A stretch of 32,308 bases of DNA, from NCBI GenBank assembly GCA_018383375.1, contig JAHAWW010000142.1, positions 1 to 32,308 of the forward strand, read 5' to 3'. The DNA is from Prevotellamassilia sp. (lineage in GTDB: Bacteria; Bacteroidota; Bacteroidia; Bacteroidales; Bacteroidaceae). The position numbers and the translations under genes were made by a program. Below the pieces are notes generated by a model, which was given only the letters and a program-made list of their open reading frames with translations, was not told the origin of the DNA and ran no database searches. This document shows, piece by piece, positions 7,280-17,786 of this stretch (position 1 is the stretch's first letter; every line of letters begins with the position of its first letter).

Positions 7280-9334
7280 TTATTTGATAAGCGCGATGCT
7301 GCGTTTCACAAAGTTGCTCAGGGCTTCGCCGCGCAACAGACCATTTTGCAGCAAGGCAAGGTCGATGAGTTGCGACACGACAGGCTGGGCCTCGGCATAA
7401 TCGGCAAACACCTTGTTGCGACCGGCTTGTTGCTGCTCGATGTCGGCATTACACTGGCGAAGGTCTTCACGCTCTTGGTCGGTAATCTCTTCAGCCTTGC
7501 GGTCTTTTTGGGTCTGCTCGATGGCCGCACGGCGTGCATTGAGTCCCTTGAGCTGGTCGTCGAACGGCTTGAGAGCCTCGGCGGCTTCGGCTTTGAAGCC
7601 CTCGAGAAGCTTAGCCACGAGCGGATGGTCGGCGTTGAGCACGAGGTTGTACATATCAGGCATCTCGCCATAGAAGCCCATACCGGGTTGCAGACGGCTC
7701 ATTTCTTTCATGCGGCGCATGTATTCACTTTGTGTGATGACCACGGGAGCCGACTCCGCACCGAGACGCTCTGTTTCAACGTGGAAGTTGGTCTTTTCGG
7801 CCTTGGGCAGACGGGCTGTGAAGATGGCCGAAAGCGCTTCACGGTCAGTCTCTTCGACAGGCTGCGTGGCAGTCTCGTCTTTGCGGATGAGTCTATCCAC
7901 CACATCGCCGTCGACACGGCTGAAAGTAGATTTCTCCAGCTTCTGCTCGAGCATACCAACGAGCGGAGAGTCGAGCTGTCCGTCGAGCAAGAGCACGCTG
8001 TAGCCTTTGTCTTTGGCTGCCTGTATGTAGCTGTATTGCGCTTCAGGGTCGGAGGCATAGAGATAGACGACGTTGCCGTCTTTGTCGGTCTGCGTGGCCT
8101 TGATGAGGTCGCGATATTCGTCGTAGGTGAAATATTTGCCGTCGACGTCTTTGAACAACGCGTATTTGGAGGCACGGTCGTAGAAGTCCGGCTCTGAGAG
8201 CATACCATAGTGGATGAAGAGTTTGAGGTCGTCCCATTTGGCCTCAAAGTCTTGTCGGTCGGTCTTGAAGATAGATTGAAGACGGTCGCTCACCTTCTTG
8301 GTGATATAGCCCGAAATCTTCTTGACGTTGGCATCGCTCTGCAGGTAGCTGCGGCTGACATTGAGGGGAATGTCGGGCGAGTCGATAACGCCGTGCAGGA
8401 GCGTAAGAAACTCAGGCACAATATTTTCCACCTCGTCTGTCACGAACACCTGATTGCAATAGAGCTGGATTTTGTTGCGATGGATTTCGATGTTGTTTTT
8501 GATGCGAGGGAAGTAGAGCACACCGGTGAGGTGGAAGGGATAGTCCACGTTGAGGTGTATCCAAAAGAGGGGCTCGTCGGCCATAGGATAGAGGTCGCGA
8601 TAAAACTTCTTATAGTCCTCGTCGTTGAGTGTAGACGGTTGGCGTGTCCAGAGCGGATTGGTTTCGCCTATGATATTGTCTTCGTCGGTCTCTTGCTGCT
8701 TGCCGTCTTTCCATTCGGTCTTTTTGCCAAAAGCAATGGGCACGGGCAGGAAGCGGCAATATTTCTTGAGCAGACCTTCGATTTTTGTGTTTTCAAGAAA
8801 CTCTTTGCAGTCTTCGGCAATGTGGAGGACGATGTCGGTGCCTCGGTCGGCCTTGTCGATGTTTTCCATGTCGTAGGCCGGACTGCCATCACACGTCCAG
8901 CACACGGCCTGGGCGTCGTCGCGGTAGCTGCGCGTGCGTATTTCGACCTTGTCGGCCACCATAAACGACGAGTAAAAACCGAGACCGAAGTGGCCGATGA
9001 TGGCATTGGCGTCGTCTTTATATTTTTCAAGAAAATCGGTGGCACCCGAGAAGGCTATCTGATTGATATACTTATCGATTTCTTCGTCTGTCATACCAAT
9101 GCCGCGGTCTGAGATGGTGAGCGTACCGGCATCTTTGTCGATGGCCACTCGGATGGTGAGGTCGCCGAGTTCGCCCTTGAAGTCACCCTTCATGGCATAG
9201 GTTTTGAGCTTCTGGGTGGCGTCTACGGCATTCGAGACAAGTTCGCGGAGGAAGATTTCGTGGTCGCTGTAGAGGAATTTCTTAATGACCGGAAAAATAT
9301 TCTCGGTCGTGATACCAATAGATCCTTTTGACAT
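7280..9334 (-). CDS. htpG: Molecular chaperone HtpG (bacterial Hsp90)
   Basis: A 684-residue cytosolic ATP-dependent chaperone that remodels client proteins with the DnaK system. The N-terminal GHKL ATPase shows ELVSNAVDATQKL (ATP-lid asparagine and catalytic glutamate), DRGIGMT and GHFGLGFYS. The middle domain (for example PLNVSRSYLQSD with the conserved arginine) and the C-terminal dimerisation domain (QPGMGFYGEMPDMYNLVLN) are complete. I place the start at MSKGSIGITTENIFP (ATG at 9334-9332); the longer open frame up to 9415 would run through the sigma-54 promoter at 9380-9396 and adds no family-like residues. The gene is divergent from the ABC-F gene and ends in its own terminator and module. 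Length matches Bacteroidetes HtpG. Confidence 0.96.
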   Translation of the reverse strand: MSKGSIGITTENIFPVIKKFLYSDHEIFLRELVSNAVDATQKLKTYAMKGDFKGELGDLTIRVAIDKDAGTLTISDRGIGMTDEEIDKYINQIAFSGATDFLEKYKDDANAIIGHFGLGFYSSFMVADKVEIRTRSYRDDAQAVCWTCDGSPAYDMENIDKADRGTDIVLHIAEDCKEFLENTKIEGLLKKYCRFLPVPIAFGKKTEWKDGKQQETDEDNIIGETNPLWTRQPSTLNDEDYKKFYRDLYPMADEPLFWIHLNVDYPFHLTGVLYFPRIKNNIEIHRNKIQLYCNQVFVTDEVENIVPEFLTLLHGVIDSPDIPLNVSRSYLQSDANVKKISGYITKKVSDRLQSIFKTDRQDFEAKWDDLKLFIHYGMLSEPDFYDRASKYALFKDVDGKYFTYDEYRDLIKATQTDKDGNVVYLYASDPEAQYSYIQAAKDKGYSVLLLDGQLDSPLVGMLEQKLEKSTFSRVDGDVVDRLIRKDETATQPVEETDREALSAIFTARLPKAEKTNFHVETERLGAESAPVVITQSEYMRRMKEMSRLQPGMGFYGEMPDMYNLVLNADHPLVAKLLEGFKAEAAEALKPFDDQLKGLNARRAAIEQTQKDRKAEEITDQEREDLRQCNADIEQQQAGRNKVFADYAEAQPVVSQLIDLALLQNGLLRGEALSNFVKRSIALIK

Positions 9335-9379
9335 AATATCTGTGTGTTTGATGGTTTTCAAAAATTCGCCTTTAATTAA

Positions 9380-9396
9380 TGCAAAATGCGTGCCAA
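9380..9396 (-). promoter_or_regulatory. Sigma-54 (RpoN) promoter of htpG
   Basis: On the minus strand the sequence is TTGGCACG-CATT-TTGCA, an exact match to the -24/-12 sigma-54 consensus TTGGCACG-N4-TTGCW. Transcription would start near 9369, giving a leader of about 35 bases. The bases just downstream are nearly the same as those after the grpE promoter. Upstream on this strand lies an imperfect inverted repeat (CCTCG...CGAGG, about 9404-9430) that could be an activator site. Confidence 0.8.
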
Positions 9397-9440
9397 ATGT
9401 GCGTTCCTCGCCCACGTCGGCTCACACGAGGCACTGAATG

Positions 9441-9471
9441 TTGCCCAATTGCCCGATTTTTAGTATTTTTG
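9441..9471 (+). promoter_or_regulatory. Primary-sigma promoter of the ABC-F gene
   Basis: TTG at 9441-9443, a 20-base spacer and TATTTTTG at 9464-9471 fit the Bacteroidetes vegetative promoter (TTTG-N19-21-TAnnTTTG). The leader would be about 50 bases. It lies back to back with the htpG promoter. Confidence 0.65.
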
Positions 9472-9489
9472 CGCGGCCTTAGGGGCTAA

Positions 9490-11148
<1,659 letters not shown>

Positions 11149-11165
11149 TTGGCACGCTATTTGCA
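11149..11165 (+). promoter_or_regulatory. Sigma-54 (RpoN) promoter of grpE-dnaJ
   Basis: Directly after the ABC-F stop codon the sequence is TTGGCACG-CTAT-TTGCA, an exact sigma-54 consensus. The predicted start is near 11176, leaving a leader of about 28 bases before grpE. Any activator sites would have to lie in the end of the ABC-F gene; I found no clear repeat there. Confidence 0.8.
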
Positions 11166-11203
11166 CTAATTATTGCCGTAATAAAGCCTAACACTCTCAA
11201 GAC

Positions 11204-11809
11204 ATGACAAACGACAAAGAAAAAGAAAATCAAAACAAACTGAGCGAAGAGGCCACCGCCGAAAAACAGGCCCCAACGCCCGATACAGAGACTCCCAACC
11301 AAGAGAATGCTGAGGAGACAGAAGCCCCCGCCGAACCGGAGGCCGAAAAAACCGACGCAGAAAAACTCGAAGAGGCTGAAGCCGAAATTGCTTCGCTCAA
11401 AGACCAACTGCTCCGCAAGGCTGCCGAGTTTGAAAACTTCCGCAAGCGCACCATCAAGGAGAAGACCGAGCTCATCCTCAACGGCGGACGCCGCGTGATT
11501 GAGGCTCTCCTTCCCGTGCTCGACGACCTCGAACGAGCCCAAGACAACATGGGTAAGGCCACCGACGTGGAAGCGCTCAAAGAGGGCGTGGACCTCATCC
11601 TCACTAAACTCGACAAAACGCTCAGCGGTCAGGGACTGAAAAAAATAGACACCACCGATGCACTCTTCGACACCGACTTCCACGAGGCCATCGCTATGGT
11701 GCCTGCCGCTGACGACAGCCAAAAAGGCAAAGTCATCGACTGTGTGCAAAGCGGCTATATGCTCGGCGAAACGGTCATCCGTCACGCCAAGGTAGCCGTG
11801 GGACAATGA
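11204..11809 (+). CDS. grpE: Nucleotide exchange factor GrpE
   Basis: A 201-residue cytosolic co-chaperone that releases ADP from DnaK. The first 60 residues are acidic and low in complexity (runs of E, A and T), as usual for the GrpE N-terminus. They are followed by a long coiled coil (DAEKLEEAEAEIASLKDQLL) and the core signature KAAEFENFRKRTIKEK. The beta domain holds FHEAIAMVP and the C-terminal GYMLGETVIRHAKVAVG. ATG 11204 is the only reasonable start. It is followed by dnaJ after 51 bases, and the sigma-54 promoter upstream probably drives both. dnaK is not in the window. Confidence 0.95.
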   Translation: MTNDKEKENQNKLSEEATAEKQAPTPDTETPNQENAEETEAPAEPEAEKTDAEKLEEAEAEIASLKDQLLRKAAEFENFRKRTIKEKTELILNGGRRVIEALLPVLDDLERAQDNMGKATDVEALKEGVDLILTKLDKTLSGQGLKKIDTTDALFDTDFHEAIAMVPAADDSQKGKVIDCVQSGYMLGETVIRHAKVAVGQ

Positions 11810-11860
11810 CATCTTTGATGGCTGAAACGGCGACGCTAATCCGAAAGAAAGGAAAACATT

Positions 11861-13009
11861 ATGGCTGAAGAAAAAGACTATTACAAGATACTCGGCGTGG
11901 AAAAGACGGCCTCGGCCGACGAGATTAAACGCGCCTACAAGAAGGTGGCCATCAAATACCACCCCGACCGCAACCCCGGCAATAAAGAGGCCGAAGAGAA
12001 ATTCAAGGAGGCCGCCGAAGCCTATGAAGTATTGCGCGACCCCGAAAAGCGTCAGCGCTACGACCAGTTTGGCGCAGCCGGCGTGAATGGTGCAGGCGGA
12101 TTTGGCGGCTTTGGTGCCGGAGGCATGGACATCAACGACATCTTCTCGCACTTCGGTGACATCTTCGGCGATATGGGCTTCGGTTTCGGAGGCGGTAGCC
12201 GACGCGGCGGCCGACCCAAATTCCGCGGCGGCGACCTACGAATGAAAATCCGCCTCAACCTCCAAGAGGTGGCGAGTGGCGTGACCAAGAAATTCAAAGT
12301 GCACAAAAACGTGACGTGCCCCGAGTGTCAAGGCTCAGGTTGCGAAAAAGGTCACGACCCCGAAACCTGCCCCAACTGCAACGGCACGGGCTATGTGCTC
12401 CGCAGCCAGCGCAGCATGTTTGGCATGATGCAGAGCCAAGAGCCCTGCCCCAACTGTCACGGTGAAGGCGTCATCGTGAAACACAAATGCGCCCACTGTC
12501 ACGGCGAAGGCATCATCGAGGGTGACGAAATTGTCGAAATCACCATTCCCGCCGGCGTCGAATCCGGTATGGTGCTCAATGTCCGCGGCAAAGGCCATGC
12601 CGCCCGTCGTGGCGGTGTGCCCGGCGACATTCAGGTGCTCATTGATGAGGAGCCCAATAAGGACTTCATCCGCGACGGTAGTGACCTCATCTACAACCTG
12701 CTGCTCACCGTGCCTCAAGCGTGTCTGGGCGACTCGGTAGAGATACCCACCATCGACGGCAAGGCCCGCATCAAAATCACTCCCGGCACCCAGCCTGGCA
12801 CAGCCCTGCGTCTGCGTGGCAAGGGTCTGCCCGATGTCAATGGATATGGTAAAGGCGACATCGTGGTCAACATCAGCATCTACATCCCCGAGACGCTGAA
12901 CAGTCAAGACCGCAAGGCGATGGAACAACTCGCCCAAAGCGACCACATCCGTCCCGACCAAAAGGTCAAGGAAAGCATCTTCCGCAAATTCCGCAACTAT
13001 TTCAGCTGA
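11861..13009 (+). CDS. dnaJ: Chaperone DnaJ (Hsp40)
   Basis: A 382-residue co-chaperone that delivers unfolded proteins to DnaK and stimulates its ATPase. The J domain (1-70) carries HPD at 34-36. It is followed by a Gly/Phe-rich region ([17 protein letters not shown]... [11 protein letters not shown]). Then come four zinc-binding CxxCxGxG repeats: [24 protein letters not shown] and CAHCHGEG. The C-terminal substrate-binding and dimerisation part includes [17 protein letters not shown] and [19 protein letters not shown]. It is a complete type I DnaJ. It is probably co-transcribed with grpE. Confidence 0.96.
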   Translation: MAEEKDYYKILGVEKTASADEIKRAYKKVAIKYHPDRNPGNKEAEEKFKEAAEAYEVLRDPEKRQRYDQFGAAGVNGAGGFGGFGAGGMDINDIFSHFGDIFGDMGFGFGGGSRRGGRPKFRGGDLRMKIRLNLQEVASGVTKKFKVHKNVTCPECQGSGCEKGHDPETCPNCNGTGYVLRSQRSMFGMMQSQEPCPNCHGEGVIVKHKCAHCHGEGIIEGDEIVEITIPAGVESGMVLNVRGKGHAARRGGVPGDIQVLIDEEPNKDFIRDGSDLIYNLLLTVPQACLGDSVEIPTIDGKARIKITPGTQPGTALRLRGKGLPDVNGYGKGDIVVNISIYIPETLNSQDRKAMEQLAQSDHIRPDQKVKESIFRKFRNYFS

Positions 13010-13096
13010 CAGCCTCACTGACCCACAGACGCGGCCTTAAGGGAGTGAATGCGAAATAGAATACAATGTGACTTTAGCCCCTCAAGGGCACAATAA

Positions 13097-13124
13097 ATAA
13101 CCCAGGTCGTCAGGCCTGGGTTAT
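13097..13124. terminator. Hairpin after dnaJ (weak terminator or structural element)
   Basis: A perfect 10-bp stem, ATAACCCAGG and CCTGGGTTAT, with loop TCGTCAGG, 88 bases after the dnaJ stop. No clean T run follows on the plus strand, so termination is uncertain. The rest of the 13010-13294 gap shows no gene, and I see no clear promoter for folC. Confidence 0.45.
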
Positions 13125-13294
13125 GCATTATGTCTCATCTCGCCGCTCGGCCTTATGGCCATTCCGACTCCCTCCGTTCAATTATTGTCTGCACATCACC
13201 TACACGCCATTGCCTCTGCCACATCTTGTCTATGTGACACACGAGGCCGCAGCGCCTCAACACAATTTTTGACTCAAAAAAAGTTTTGACGCTA

Positions 13295-14635
13295 ATGACT
13301 TATTCTGAAGCTATTCAATATCTCTACGACCTTGCGCCAATGTTTCAGCAGGTGGGCAGCAAGGGCTACAAAACCGGACTGGACAACACGCTTGCCCTCG
13401 ACGCTCATTTTCATCACCCACACAGCGCCTATCGCACCATTCACATTGCCGGCACCAACGGTAAGGGTTCGACCGCACACAGTCTGGCGGCCGTGCTGCA
13501 ACGGCTCGGCTTGAAGGTGGGGCTTTACACTTCGCCTCACCTGATAGACTTCAGGGAGCGCATCAGGGTGAACGGCGAAATGATACCGGCCGACTATGTG
13601 GCCCAATTTGTAGAGACCGAGCGCCACTTTTTCGCACCGCTTCAACCCTCTTTTTTTGAAATCACCACAGCCCTCGCCTTCAAGTATTTCGCCGATGCCG
13701 GCGTAGACGTTGCCGTGATTGAGGTTGGGCTCGGCGGACGCTTGGACTGCACCAACATCATCACGCCCTGTCTGAGCATCGTCACCAACATCAGCCTTGA
13801 CCACACCGCCCTGCTCGGCGACTCGCTCGAGGCCATAGCCCACGAAAAAGCCGGCATCTTCAAGAGCGGCATTCCGGCACTTGTCGGCGAAGCCACTGAA
13901 GAGACGCGAAAGGTCTTCAGAGAGCAGGCTGACACGGTGGGATGCCCACTTACTTTTGCCGAAGACCAAACAGAGGTGTTGAGTCATCAACCCACGGCCG
14001 ATGGCCGCGTGACCTACGACACACGCCACTATAATCGGCTCACGGCTGACCTTGCCGGCGACTGTCAGCCACACAACATGAACACCGTGCTCCATGCCCT
14101 GCAATTGCTTGAAGCCGAAGGTCTTTTTGCCGACCACGCCACCATGCAACGGGCCGCCGCCGAGGCTTTGCCTCAAGTGTGTGCGCTCACCGGCTTGATG
14201 GGGCGCTGGCAGACGTTGAAGCAATCGCCAATGGTGGTCTGCGACACCGGACATAACCCCGGCGGCTGGGAATATCTGGGGCGCCGACTGAACAATCTGG
14301 CGTGTGACAAACTGCACATCGTCTTTGGTATGGCGGCCGACAAAGATATTTCCACCGTGCTGAGCGCACTGCCCACACGGGCTGTCTATTATTTCACTCA
14401 AGCCTCCGTCCGTCGGGCTATGCCTGCTGATGAACTTCAAACTCTTGCCGCCGGCTTTGCGCTCTCGGGCCAAGCCTATGCCAACGTCGCCACTGCCTAT
14501 GAGGCTGCTCTCAAGGCCGCCGAGCCGACCGACTTTATCTTTGTGGGCGGCAGCAGTTTTATCGTGGCCGACCTCTTGACGATGTGGCAACAAAACGGTT
14601 GGCCCGGCGCCGAACTATCACCCCAAACGTCTTAA
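13295..14635 (+). CDS. folC: Bifunctional dihydrofolate / folylpolyglutamate synthase
   Basis: A 446-residue cytosolic ligase of the Mur-ligase type. It joins glutamate to dihydropteroate and extends the polyglutamate tail of folates, using ATP. Seen are the P-loop HIAGTNGKGST (50-60), the folate-site region LYTSPHLIDFRERIRVNG, the metal-binding EVGLGGRLDCTNIITP, HEKAGIFK, and in the C-terminal domain VVCDTGHNPGGW and HIVFGMAADKD. Length is typical. ATG 13295 (MTYSEAIQYLYDL) is preferred to an in-frame TTG three codons earlier. It stands alone between grpE-dnaJ and the convergent pepD, and is followed by copy A of the composite module. Confidence 0.93.
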   Translation: MTYSEAIQYLYDLAPMFQQVGSKGYKTGLDNTLALDAHFHHPHSAYRTIHIAGTNGKGSTAHSLAAVLQRLGLKVGLYTSPHLIDFRERIRVNGEMIPADYVAQFVETERHFFAPLQPSFFEITTALAFKYFADAGVDVAVIEVGLGGRLDCTNIITPCLSIVTNISLDHTALLGDSLEAIAHEKAGIFKSGIPALVGEATEETRKVFREQADTVGCPLTFAEDQTEVLSHQPTADGRVTYDTRHYNRLTADLAGDCQPHNMNTVLHALQLLEAEGLFADHATMQRAAAEALPQVCALTGLMGRWQTLKQSPMVVCDTGHNPGGWEYLGRRLNNLACDKLHIVFGMAADKDISTVLSALPTRAVYYFTQASVRRAMPADELQTLAAGFALSGQAYANVATAYEAALKAAEPTDFIFVGGSSFIVADLLTMWQQNGWPGAELSPQTS

Positions 14636-14662
14636 ACTCATTCCGTCTCTGCCCTTGCGGCA

Positions 14663-14813
14663 GTTTTGTCTTTTTCTTTTCGACAGAGATGCTTTATCTT
14701 TGAACAAAGAGATAATAGAGAGACCCTTTTTGAGGGTCTCTTTTTCATTTTCAAGCGTTTACGGAAATAGGGAGAGAAAAAACCGGCCTTATCGCAGGGA
14801 AATCTGTCCTTAT
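14663..14813 (+). repeat. Post-gene composite module, copy A (after folC)
   Basis: In order: GTTTTGTCTTTTT (14663-14675), TATCTTTG (14695-14702, a perfect vegetative -7 box, but the TTTG upstream is 26 bases away, too far for a normal -33), terminator (14718-14745), AAATAGGGAGAG (14765), GGCCTTAT (14785) and CTGTCCTTAT (14804-14813). The first two boxes are 32 bases apart, exactly as in copy B, and the last two are 19 apart, again as in copy B. Confidence 0.7.
14718..14745 (+). terminator. Intrinsic terminator after folC
   Basis: GAGACCC (14720-14726) pairs with GGGTCTC (14734-14740), extended by flanking A-T pairs and followed by TTTTT. It lies about 85 bases after the folC stop and 16 bases beyond the TATCTTTG box of the module. 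Confidence 0.85.
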
Positions 14814-14885
14814 GACAGGGCGTGCAAAGTCTAAGCTGATGACGAAAAGGCCGTTTGAGGGATGAAAAGAGCCTCAACCGGCCTA

Positions 14886-14914
14886 TTTGAAAAAGCGTTT
14901 ATGGCTTTTTCAAA
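14886..14914. other. A/T-rich 11-bp hairpin
   Basis: TTTGAAAAAGC (14886-14896) and GCTTTTTCAAA (14904-14914) form a perfect inverted repeat with a 7-base loop. It lies between the folC-side module and the pepD terminator. It has no assigned role. The remainder of 14815-15030 shows nothing else. Confidence 0.5.
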
Positions 14915-15030
14915 ACAATTTTGTCACTATCGACCCTATCTAATAAACATTTCGCCGCCCCGGGATGTGGACGGTTTAAGGGCCAAAAGACCCGTGGGAT
15001 GAGGCCATGACTTGGAGCACAAACGGCATT

Positions 15031-15083
15031 GTCTGAAAAACAAACAGCCCCCGACGCCGGACTAACATTCGGCATCGGAGGCT
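15031..15083 (-). terminator. pepD intrinsic terminator
   Basis: The stem is 15046-15059 with 15070-15083. On the minus strand all 14 pairs can form (two are G-U), while on the plus strand two would be C-A mismatches, which shows it evolved to act on the minus strand. The sequence GTTTGTTTTTCAGAC follows. It lies 25 bases after the pepD stop. Confidence 0.85.
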
Positions 15084-15107
15084 TCTTATCGTTGTTTCTC
15101 AAAAGAG

Positions 15108-16565
15108 TCAGGCCTTGGGCGTACGCTCGAGCGTGGTCAAGACAAAGCGCCAATAGCGCTCCACACTGGCAATGAGGCAACGCTCGTTGGGGGTGTGTGG
15201 CGAGCGAATGGTGGGACCGAAGCTCACCATATCCATCTCGGGATAGAGCGCACCGATGACGCCACATTCCAAACCGGCATGGACCACCTGCACCTTATTG
15301 TCTACACCGAAGAGTTCGCGATAGACACCTTCCATCAGTTTGACAATTTCGCTCTGCGGGTTGGGCTGCCAAGCAGGATAATTGCCGTCAAACTCCACAC
15401 GCATGCCGGCCATGGAGAAGGCGCTCTCAAGCGATTCTTCAAGACACTCACGCATAGAGTCGCGCGACGAACGCAAAAGGGCCTTAAACATCACCTTGCC
15501 TTCACCAATCTCCACAATGGCCAGATTGGACGAAGTCTCGACGATTTCAGGCACCTCGGGGATGAAGCGATACACACCGTTGTGGCAAGCGCAGAGGGCG
15601 TTGACGAGGTTGTCGGCAATCTCTGCCGGCACCATCTTGGCCGGAAGGGCCACATCGCTAACTTCAAGCGTGAGGTTAGGCTCAATGGTGCCATACTCGC
15701 CCACAAAGGTGGTGCGCCATTCGTCAATCACTTCTTTGAAAGCAGCCACATTTTCTGCCGGCAGGGTCAAGACGACTTCGGCTTCGCGAGGAATGGCATT
15801 GCGCATGTTGCCACCCTTCCACGAGGCAAGACAGGCTTCAAAGTTGGCCAGAGCATCTTGAACGAGACGGGCCATGAGCTTGTTGGCATTGGCGCGGCCC
15901 TTGTTGATTTCAAGGCCGGAGTGTCCGCCCAACAGTTTGTGCAGACGCACACATACGGCAGCGTCGGCACCGTCTACGTCTTGCTCACCATATTCGAGCG
16001 TGGCGGTGAGGTTTACTCCGCCGGCCGAACCGATGACCATCTCGCCGTCGGTCTCATTGTCGAGGTTGAGCAAGATGCGGCCTTTGAGCGTGTCGGCCGC
16101 CATGTGGTTAACGCCATACATCGTGGTCTCTTCGTCGGCGGTGATGAAGCCTTCGAGCGGACCGTGGCAGAGCGTGTTGTCTTCCATAATGGCCATAATC
16201 GTAGCCACGGCCATACCGTCGTCGGCGCCGAGAGTGGTGTTGTTGGCCTTGACCCATTCACCGTCAATGCGGGTCTCAATGGGGTCGTTTTCAAAATCAT
16301 GAGGAGAGTCGGGCGTCTTTTGCGGCACCATGTCCATATGGCCCTGAAGGGTGACAATCTTGCAGTCTTCCATTCCGGGCGAGGCAGACTTATACATCAA
16401 AATGTTTCCGGCTTGGTCTTGATGGGCCTCTATGCCTCTCTCGGCCGCCCAGTCAAGGAGGAATTTCTGTATTTTCTCAAGATGACCCGACGGACGTGGC
16501 ACTTGGGTGAGCAGGTAAAAGTTGCGCCAAATGGCTTCAGGCTGAAGGTTTTTGATTTCACTCAT
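15108..16565 (-). CDS. pepD: Aminoacyl-histidine dipeptidase (peptidase D, M20C)
   Basis: A 485-residue cytosolic zinc dipeptidase that splits Xaa-His and other dipeptides and helps recycle imported peptides. Metal and catalytic residues are in place: GHMDMV (H76, D78), LGADDG (D115/D116), TADEETT with catalytic and binding glutamates E145/E146, LLNLDNETDG, and a C-terminal HAGLECG...SFGPTIRSPHTPNER with the last histidine ligand. The lid domain sits between. Length and motif order match PepD of the M20 family. The ATG (MSEIKNLQPEAIW) lies 24 bases after the flippase-like gene, so the two probably share a transcript that ends at the terminator at 15031-15083. Confidence 0.94.
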   Translation of the reverse strand: MSEIKNLQPEAIWRNFYLLTQVPRPSGHLEKIQKFLLDWAAERGIEAHQDQAGNILMYKSASPGMEDCKIVTLQGHMDMVPQKTPDSPHDFENDPIETRIDGEWVKANNTTLGADDGMAVATIMAIMEDNTLCHGPLEGFITADEETTMYGVNHMAADTLKGRILLNLDNETDGEMVIGSAGGVNLTATLEYGEQDVDGADAAVCVRLHKLLGGHSGLEINKGRANANKLMARLVQDALANFEACLASWKGGNMRNAIPREAEVVLTLPAENVAAFKEVIDEWRTTFVGEYGTIEPNLTLEVSDVALPAKMVPAEIADNLVNALCACHNGVYRFIPEVPEIVETSSNLAIVEIGEGKVMFKALLRSSRDSMRECLEESLESAFSMAGMRVEFDGNYPAWQPNPQSEIVKLMEGVYRELFGVDNKVQVVHAGLECGVIGALYPEMDMVSFGPTIRSPHTPNERCLIASVERYWRFVLTTLERTPKA

Positions 16566-16589
16566 AGTATTTGTTTTATGTAAATAAAT

Positions 16590-17597
16590 TCATTGCGGAT
16601 TGGTGGCAGAAGAAGCGGGCGCAACGCGGCGACGGCGTGTAAGGTCGTACCAGCCATAAAGGCCGAGCACCACGACTTCAAACGTTTGGATGGTGTGGAC
16701 GATGAGGGCAAACATGATGGCCGGCTCTTCGGCTACGCCATAAAGCACGAGCATGGTCTTGACGGCAAAATGCCACGGACCGGCACCGTTAGGGGTGGGC
16801 ACAAGCACGGCAAAGGTGCCGATACAGAAGATGAGGAAGGCCTGCGCCGGATTGATAGACGAAGTGAAGTCGAAACAAAAGAAGGCTATGTAGAAATGCA
16901 GGAAATAGCAGCCCCAAATAGCCAAAGACCAGAACAAGTAAAGCGGCAGATTGCTGACATCGCGCAACGAGATGATACCGGCCCAAAAATTGCGCAAAAC
17001 GTCTTTCCCCTTCGAAAACAACTTAAACCGCCTCACCAGCAGCCAAAGCAAAATGGCCACTGCCACCACACAAACACCGGTGACGATATAACCCGTGCCG
17101 GTGTAGCGACTGAACGAACTGCCAAAATTGGCCCCGGTTTTTTTCAAAAAAGTGAGAAAGTCGGTGAGCTGTAAGACAAACGCCAGCGCAGTGAGCAACA
17201 AAATGACAATGCAGTCTACCAAACGCTCAGAAACCACCGTGCCCAAACCTTTGGCAAAAGGCACACCGTCGTAGCGCTTGAGTGTGCCGCAACGAGCTAC
17301 TTCGCCAATGCGCGGCACCACAAGACTCGAAGCGTATGATAAATAAATGGCATCTTCACACACACGGCGACGCACCGGCACACCGAGCGGACCGAGCACC
17401 ATCTTCCATCGCCAGGCACGAACCATTTGGGCCAAAAGGCCAAACACAAGCGAAAGGGTCATCCAACCCCAATCTAACGATGCCAAATAGCCGGAGAGGC
17501 GATGCCAATCCATGTCGTCATACATCCACCATAAGATGCCGAGACCGAGAAGGAACGGCAGACCTATGTTGAGCGTTTTTTTTATTACTGCAATCAA
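16590..17597 (-). CDS. Flippase-like integral membrane protein (UPF0104 / LPG-synthase TM family)
   Basis: A 335-residue inner-membrane protein with about eight hydrophobic segments (for example FLLGLGILWWMYDD, LSLVFGLLAQMVRAW, VILLLTALAFVLQL, GVCVVAVAILLWLLV and ALIVHTIQTFEVVVLGLYGW). Motifs RIGEVARCGTLKR and VPTPNGAGPWHF are those of the family related to the transmembrane part of lysylphosphatidylglycerol synthase and to AglD-type proteins. The catalytic C-terminal domain of MprF is absent, so lipid translocation or export is the usual guess and the substrate is unknown. The start is TTG at 17597: an in-frame TAA lies five codons upstream and the first ATG falls inside the first membrane helix. 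Divergent from ksgA, an arrangement also seen in Bacteroides. Confidence 0.85.
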   Translation of the reverse strand: MIAVIKKTLNIGLPFLLGLGILWWMYDDMDWHRLSGYLASLDWGWMTLSLVFGLLAQMVRAWRWKMVLGPLGVPVRRRVCEDAIYLSYASSLVVPRIGEVARCGTLKRYDGVPFAKGLGTVVSERLVDCIVILLLTALAFVLQLTDFLTFLKKTGANFGSSFSRYTGTGYIVTGVCVVAVAILLWLLVRRFKLFSKGKDVLRNFWAGIISLRDVSNLPLYLFWSLAIWGCYFLHFYIAFFCFDFTSSINPAQAFLIFCIGTFAVLVPTPNGAGPWHFAVKTMLVLYGVAEEPAIMFALIVHTIQTFEVVVLGLYGWYDLTRRRRVAPASSATNPQ

Positions 17598-17709
17598 GGG
17601 AATAGGCGATTAGTCTGATACATATATAATAAGGCGTGTCGGCCAAGGCTGCATATGGCCACCAAGACACGGCCGAAAAGGCGGCGAAGTCAAAAAGAGG
17701 GGGCTATGC

Positions 17710-17740
17710 TTGGCCGCCTGCGACGTTTGCACTACCTTCG
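17710..17740 (+). promoter_or_regulatory. Promoter of ksgA
   Basis: TTG at 17710-17712, a 20-base spacer and TACCTTCG at 17733-17740 (one mismatch to TAnnTTTG), 46 bases before the ksgA start. On the opposite strand TAATTTTG (17754-17747) could serve the flippase-like gene, but no -33 box is seen and the leader would be about 150 bases. Confidence 0.5.
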
Positions 17741-17786
17741 CAAGGGCAAAATTAAGCAACCCGGCCCAAAAAAACAATAAAAAGAT

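Noticed and set aside
9335-9415. 27-residue N-terminal extension of HtpG
   Set aside because: The extension contains the sigma-54 promoter and no conserved residues. The family start is MSKGSIGITTEN at 9334.
13292-14593. 433-codon open frame opposite folC
   Set aside because: It is a shadow frame from codon bias. folC on the plus strand has every expected motif.
15195-16583. 462-codon open frame opposite pepD
   Set aside because: It covers nearly the same bases as pepD, whose metal ligands are all present, and no motif was seen in the shadow.
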